Below, piece by piece: positions 61,016 through 64,000 of a stretch of 64,000 bases of DNA. The DNA is from Haloplanus sp. XH21 (GTDB taxonomy: Archaea > Halobacteriota > Halobacteria > Halobacteriales > Haloferacaceae): NCBI RefSeq assembly GCF_023276355.1, contig NZ_JALLPL010000001.1, forward strand, positions 2,108,001 through 2,172,000. The letters are read 5' to 3'. Numbering within the stretch: position 1 is the stretch's first letter; each line of letters opens with the position of its first letter. Made by a program: the position numbers and the translations under genes. Below the pieces are notes generated by a model. That model had not been told where the DNA came from, did not search any database, and saw only the letters and a list, made by a program, of their open reading frames with translations.

Positions 61016-62860
61016 ATGTTCGACATCGAGCGGTATCTCAACATCCGGAGCGCGTACGGCGCCTCCTTCGGCCCGGACGGCGACCGTCTCGCCTTCCTCA
61101 TGGACACCACGGGCGTCCCGCAGGTGTGGACGATCGACGACCCGGGGGCCTGGCCGGAACAGCGGACTTTCTTCGACGACCGCGTCACGTTCGTTTCGTG
61201 GTCGCCCGAACGTCCCGAACTCGTCTTCGGAATGGACCGCGGCGGCAACGAGCGCGAGGCGCTCTACCGGCTCGATGTCGCCAGCGGCGCCGTCACCGAC
61301 CTGACCCGCCACCCGGACGCGAAACACCGGTTCGGCGGGTGGAGTCCCGACGGCGAGTACGTCGCCTTCGCGTCGAACCGCCGCGACAACGCCGTCTTCG
61401 ACATCTACGTCCAGGGCCGAACCGACACGGGCGCCGACGCCGAACGCGTCCACGAGGGCGACGGCTGGTTCGCCGTCAGCGGGTGGAGTCCCAGCGGTGA
61501 CCGCCTCGCGCTCGTCGAATCCCACTCCAGTTTCGACCAGGACGTCTACGTCCTCGACGTGGCGACCGGCGAGCGCCGCCACCTCACCCCTCACGACGGC
61601 GACGTGCGCTACCAAAGCGTCTCGTGGGGACCGGACGGCGACAACCTGTATCTCGTCACGGACCGGGACGTGGACACCCTCTCGCTCGCCCGGATCGACC
61701 TCTCGACGGGCGACCTCTCGACCGTCGAGGCGGCCGATGCCGACGACCACGAGGCCGACGACGACTGGAACGTCGATGGCGTCGCCGTCGACGACGAGTC
61801 TCGCCGACTGGTCTACTCGCGCAACGTCGACGGCTACACCGAACTCGGCGTCGGGGAACTCGTCGCGCCGGGACGGGTCGACCACTTCCCGTCGCCGGAC
61901 CTGCCGCCCAGCGTCGCCGGCGGCGTGAGTTTCGACGATTCGGGCGAGCGGTTCGCGCTGACCGTCACCCGGAGCGACGACACCGCCAACGTCTACGTCG
62001 CCGACGTGGTGAGCGGTGGGGTGGAGCGGTGGACCCGGGCGTCGACGGCGGGCATCCCCCGTGACACCTTCGTCGCCCCCGAACTCGTCCGGTATCCCTC
62101 TTTCGACGGGCTGGAGATTCCCGCCTTCTTCTCGCTGCCCGAGACGGACACCGGCCACGGCGAGACGCCCGTCGTCGTCGACGTCCACGGTGGCCCCGAA
62201 TCACAGCGCCGCCCCTCGTTCGGCCGGGTGAAGCAGTATCTGCTCTCGCGTGGCTACGCGGTGTTCGAACCGAACGTCCGGGGGTCGTCGGGGTACGGCA
62301 AGGCCTACACCCACCTCGACGACGTGGAAAAACGGATGGATTCGGTCGCCGACCTGAAGGCGGGCGCCGAGTGGCTCCACGACCACCCGGCAGTCGATCC
62401 CGACCGCATCGCCGTCATGGGCGCCTCCTACGGCGGGTTCATGACGCTCGCCGCGCTGACCACATATCCCGACATCTGGGCGGCCGGCGTCGACATCGTG
62501 GGTATCGCCAACTTCGTGACGTTTCTCGAAAACACGGGCGACTGGCGGCGCGAACTCCGCGAGGCCGAGTACGGCTCGCTGGACGCGGACCGGGAGCTCC
62601 TCGAATCCATCAGTCCGATCCACCAGGTCGAGGAGATTACGGCCCCGCTGTTCGTCCTCCACGGGGAGAACGACCCTCGCGTCCCCGTGAGCGAGGCTCA
62701 CCGCATCGTCGAGGGCGCCCGTGAGGCCGGCGTGCCCGTCCGGGAACTGATCTTCGAGGACGAAGGCCACGGTTTCACGAAACTGGAGAACCGCATCGAG
62801 GCCTACGCGGCCATCGTGGAGTTCCTCGATACGCATCTCGCCGACGGGAAAACGGACTAG
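61016..62860 (+). CDS. S9-family serine peptidase (acylaminoacyl-peptidase-like)
   Basis: A 614-residue S9 peptidase. The N-terminal ~340 residues form a beta-propeller with WSPDGEYVAFASNR-type blades. The C-terminal alpha/beta hydrolase domain has the oxyanion segment VVDVHGGPESQRRPSFG, the nucleophile Ser471 in GASYGGFMT, the Asp in HGENDPRVPVSEA and the His in DEGHGF. It cleaves short or N-acylated peptides. The protein has no signal peptide, so it acts in the cytoplasm. Confidence 0.93.
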   Translation: MFDIERYLNIRSAYGASFGPDGDRLAFLMDTTGVPQVWTIDDPGAWPEQRTFFDDRVTFVSWSPERPELVFGMDRGGNEREALYRLDVASGAVTDLTRHPDAKHRFGGWSPDGEYVAFASNRRDNAVFDIYVQGRTDTGADAERVHEGDGWFAVSGWSPSGDRLALVESHSSFDQDVYVLDVATGERRHLTPHDGDVRYQSVSWGPDGDNLYLVTDRDVDTLSLARIDLSTGDLSTVEAADADDHEADDDWNVDGVAVDDESRRLVYSRNVDGYTELGVGELVAPGRVDHFPSPDLPPSVAGGVSFDDSGERFALTVTRSDDTANVYVADVVSGGVERWTRASTAGIPRDTFVAPELVRYPSFDGLEIPAFFSLPETDTGHGETPVVVDVHGGPESQRRPSFGRVKQYLLSRGYAVFEPNVRGSSGYGKAYTHLDDVEKRMDSVADLKAGAEWLHDHPAVDPDRIAVMGASYGGFMTLAALTTYPDIWAAGVDIVGIANFVTFLENTGDWRRELREAEYGSLDADRELLESISPIHQVEEITAPLFVLHGENDPRVPVSEAHRIVEGAREAGVPVRELIFEDEGHGFTKLENRIEAYAAIVEFLDTHLADGKTD

Positions 62861-62866
62861 CCGCGT

Positions 62867-63277
62867 CTAAGTGACCCGTTCGTGATCGTCGGGATTGGCG
62901 GCGCGGTTCGCGACCGTGTTCTCCTCGCCATCTCGTCGCCGTGGGTCCGCCGCCGCCGCGAGTTCCTTCGTCGGCATGGATTCGTCACCCTCCTCTTCCT
63001 CTTCCGCTTCCGCTTCCGCTTCGGCCTCGGCCTCCTCGACTTCGTGATCGGCGGGGTTGGCCGCGCGGTTCGCGACCGTGTTCTCCTCGCCATCTCGCCG
63101 TCGCGGGTCCGCCGCTGCCGCGAGGTCCTTCGTCGGCATGGCCTCGTCGCCTTCCTCCGCTTCTTCCTCCGCTTCTTCCTCCTCCACTTCGGGCTCCGGC
63201 TCCGGTTCCGGCGTCGTGGATGCCGATTCGGATTTACCGAGGCCGAACAGCGAGAGGACGCTGTCGAGGAGACTCAT
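62867..63277 (-). CDS. Acidic protein with two tandem 37-residue repeats
   Basis: A 136-residue protein. An N-terminal amphipathic stretch (SLLDSVLSLFGLGKSE) leads to an acidic Glu/Ala region and then two nearly identical units, residues 43-79 and 97-133, each reading MPTK(D/E)LAAAADPRRRDGEE then NTVANRAANP. An EAEAEAEAE spacer separates them. The arginine triplet followed by a conserved Asn-rich tail suggests a binding motif used twice. I do not recognise a family. It converges on the S9 peptidase and overlaps a 33-residue gene upstream. Confidence 0.6.
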   Translation of the reverse strand: MSLLDSVLSLFGLGKSESASTTPEPEPEPEVEEEEAEEEAEEGDEAMPTKDLAAAADPRRRDGEENTVANRAANPADHEVEEAEAEAEAEAEEEEEGDESMPTKELAAAADPRRRDGEENTVANRAANPDDHERVT

Positions 63278-63375
63278 GTGGCGTCACCTCCGTGGTTGGC
63301 CGCCGTCAGCGCGCCGCCGAAAACAGTCAGTATCCCGCTCGTCACGGTGTCGACAGTCGGTCTGAGTCGGTGCAT
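63274..63375 (-). CDS. Small hydrophobic protein coupled to the repeat protein (33 residues)
   Basis: The frame starts MHRLRPTVDTVTSGILTVFG, continues GALTAAN and stops at 63274, overlapping the ATG of the repeat protein by four bases (ATGA). One hydrophobic stretch is present. A TATA box on this strand (63400-63407) lies 28 bases before the ATG at 63375; an in-frame ATG at 63390 would lie too close to that box. Role unknown. Confidence 0.45.
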   Translation of the reverse strand: MHRLRPTVDTVTSGILTVFGGALTAANHGGDAT

Positions 63376-63399
63376 GTCTTTCGTTAACATGATGCTCCA

Positions 63400-63407
63400 T
63401 TATAAAG
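63400..63407 (-). promoter_or_regulatory. TATA box of the small-protein/repeat-protein pair
   Basis: On the minus strand the box reads CTTTATAA. It is centred 28 bases before the ATG at 63375 and probably drives both overlapping genes. Confidence 0.5.
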
Positions 63408-63473
63408 GTAGGCGCCGATACGCCGATTCGGGCGTCCGTTAGAGTCAAACAGTCGCACGGCGAACGCTCACAC

Positions 63474-63890
63474 ATGAGTACGGGGCAGGAACAACGAACC
63501 GTCCGGTGTCTCGTCGCCAAGGTCGGTCTCGACGGACACGACCGCGGAGCCCACGTCATCTCGCGAGCCTTCCGCGACGCCGGCTTCGAAGTGATCTATT
63601 CGGGGCTCCACCGGGCGCCGGAGGAGATCGTCCAGGCGGCCGTCCAGGAGGACGTGAACGTGCTCGGCATCTCGATTCTCTCTGGAGCGCACAACACGCT
63701 CGTGCCGAAGGTGGTCGAGGGGCTGAAAGAGTACGGCGCGTTCGAGGACACCCTCCTCATCGTCGGCGGGATCATCCCCGACGAGGACCGCGAAGATCTG
63801 AAGGCGGCGGGCGTCGCCGAGATATTCGGCCCCGGGACGCCGATGCAGGAGACCATCGACTTCGTCCGCGAGAACGCCCCCCAGCGATGA
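63474..63890 (+). CDS. Methylmalonyl-CoA mutase, cobalamin-binding (C-terminal) subunit
   Basis: A 138-residue B12-binding domain. The ligand motif D-x-H-x2-G is in KVGLDGHDRGAHV, followed by GISILSGAHN and IVGGIIPDEDRE and FGPGTPMQE. In haloarchaea this small subunit is separate from the catalytic subunit, and together they isomerise methylmalonyl-CoA and succinyl-CoA. The GTPase chaperone gene overlaps its stop by four bases. Confidence 0.94.
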   Translation: MSTGQEQRTVRCLVAKVGLDGHDRGAHVISRAFRDAGFEVIYSGLHRAPEEIVQAAVQEDVNVLGISILSGAHNTLVPKVVEGLKEYGAFEDTLLIVGGIIPDEDREDLKAAGVAEIFGPGTPMQETIDFVRENAPQR

Positions 63891-64000
63891 GCGCGGGCGA
63901 CGCGGAGCGTCTCGTCGACGACGTTCTCGACGGCGACCACCGAGCGCTCGCCCGCACCATCACGAAAATCGAGAACCGCGAAGACGGCTACCGGGACATC
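63887..64000 (+). CDS. meaB: MeaB-type GTPase, methylmalonyl-CoA mutase-associated (partial)
   Basis: Only the first 38 residues are in the window: MSAGDAERLVDDVLDGDHRA and then LARTITKIENRE, the helical N-terminus typical of the MeaB/ArgK chaperone that loads and protects B12 in the mutase. The overlap with the mutase subunit supports the call. The P-loop is outside the window. Confidence 0.8.
   Translation, partial: MSAGDAERLVDDVLDGDHRALARTITKIENREDGYRDI

Noticed and set aside
63274-63559. A 91-codon frame on the minus strand between the repeat protein and the mutase subunit
   Set aside because: It overlaps the mutase start antisense, has no motif, and its start is upstream of the TATA box that fits the 33-residue gene.

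Overview
The window looks like a haloarchaeal chromosome segment. It is GC-rich, its proteins are strongly acidic, many promoters show a TATA box 25-30 bases before the start codon with little or no leader, several proteins carry twin-arginine signals, and it has archaeal hallmark genes: Trm56, RNase P component 4, glycerol-1-phosphate dehydrogenase, GTP cyclohydrolase III, HalX response regulator, archaeal-type triosephosphate isomerase, MBF1 and an intron-containing tRNA-Trp. I cannot name the genus from sequence alone.

Layout. 1-470: an AT-rich gene-free stretch. 475-12172: an SMC-like coiled-coil protein, Trm56, a sugar-nucleotide epimerase, two glycosyltransferases, the rnp4/YhbY/MscS cluster, an HD phosphohydrolase, a peroxiredoxin flanked by two related 75-bp repeats, TatA and a Tat-exported cupredoxin lipoprotein. 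12305-22198: a type IV pilus locus with ATPase PilB, membrane platform PilC and six proteins with pilin-like N-termini, five in an overlapping operon and one convergent. 22284-28517: an accessory island with small membrane proteins, HicBA toxin-antitoxin, an Mrr-like nuclease abutting a membrane protein, a second small nuclease, a HerA-like ATPase and a DNA methyltransferase that are both cut off at one junction near 26790, and zinc-finger proteins running up to tRNA-Trp. 28734-50698: mostly housekeeping and metabolism, including signalling, a PLP aminotransferase, GTP cyclohydrolase III, a TrkA-type protein beside an internally deleted permease, a putative iron-regulated GMC oxidoreductase pair, an apparent hisC/adenylate kinase/CDP-alcohol transferase operon, MBF1, nitrilase, TpiA, a HerA-like ATPase, DNA polymerase IV, an Lrp regulator and a 2-oxoacid:ferredoxin oxidoreductase. 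50910-55011: a truncated-haemoglobin gene split by a tiny palindromic insertion, then aroC/aroA and the lipid gene egsA. 55150-64000: a Bat-type regulator, histidine kinase, second peroxiredoxin, receiver protein, DUF420 protein, glycosyltransferase, S9 peptidase, a tandemly duplicated acidic protein and the start of a methylmalonyl-CoA mutase locus.

The most interesting features are small: a 77-bp element with terminal inverted repeats and a 3-bp target duplication that splits the globin gene; a pair of 75-bp repeats whose central loop is inverted between copies; a second palindromic repeat pair sharing the same left end; the chimeric junction in the island; and a 27-bp palindrome around the TATA box of the GMC operon. 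Functions come from motif recognition by eye; no database search was possible.
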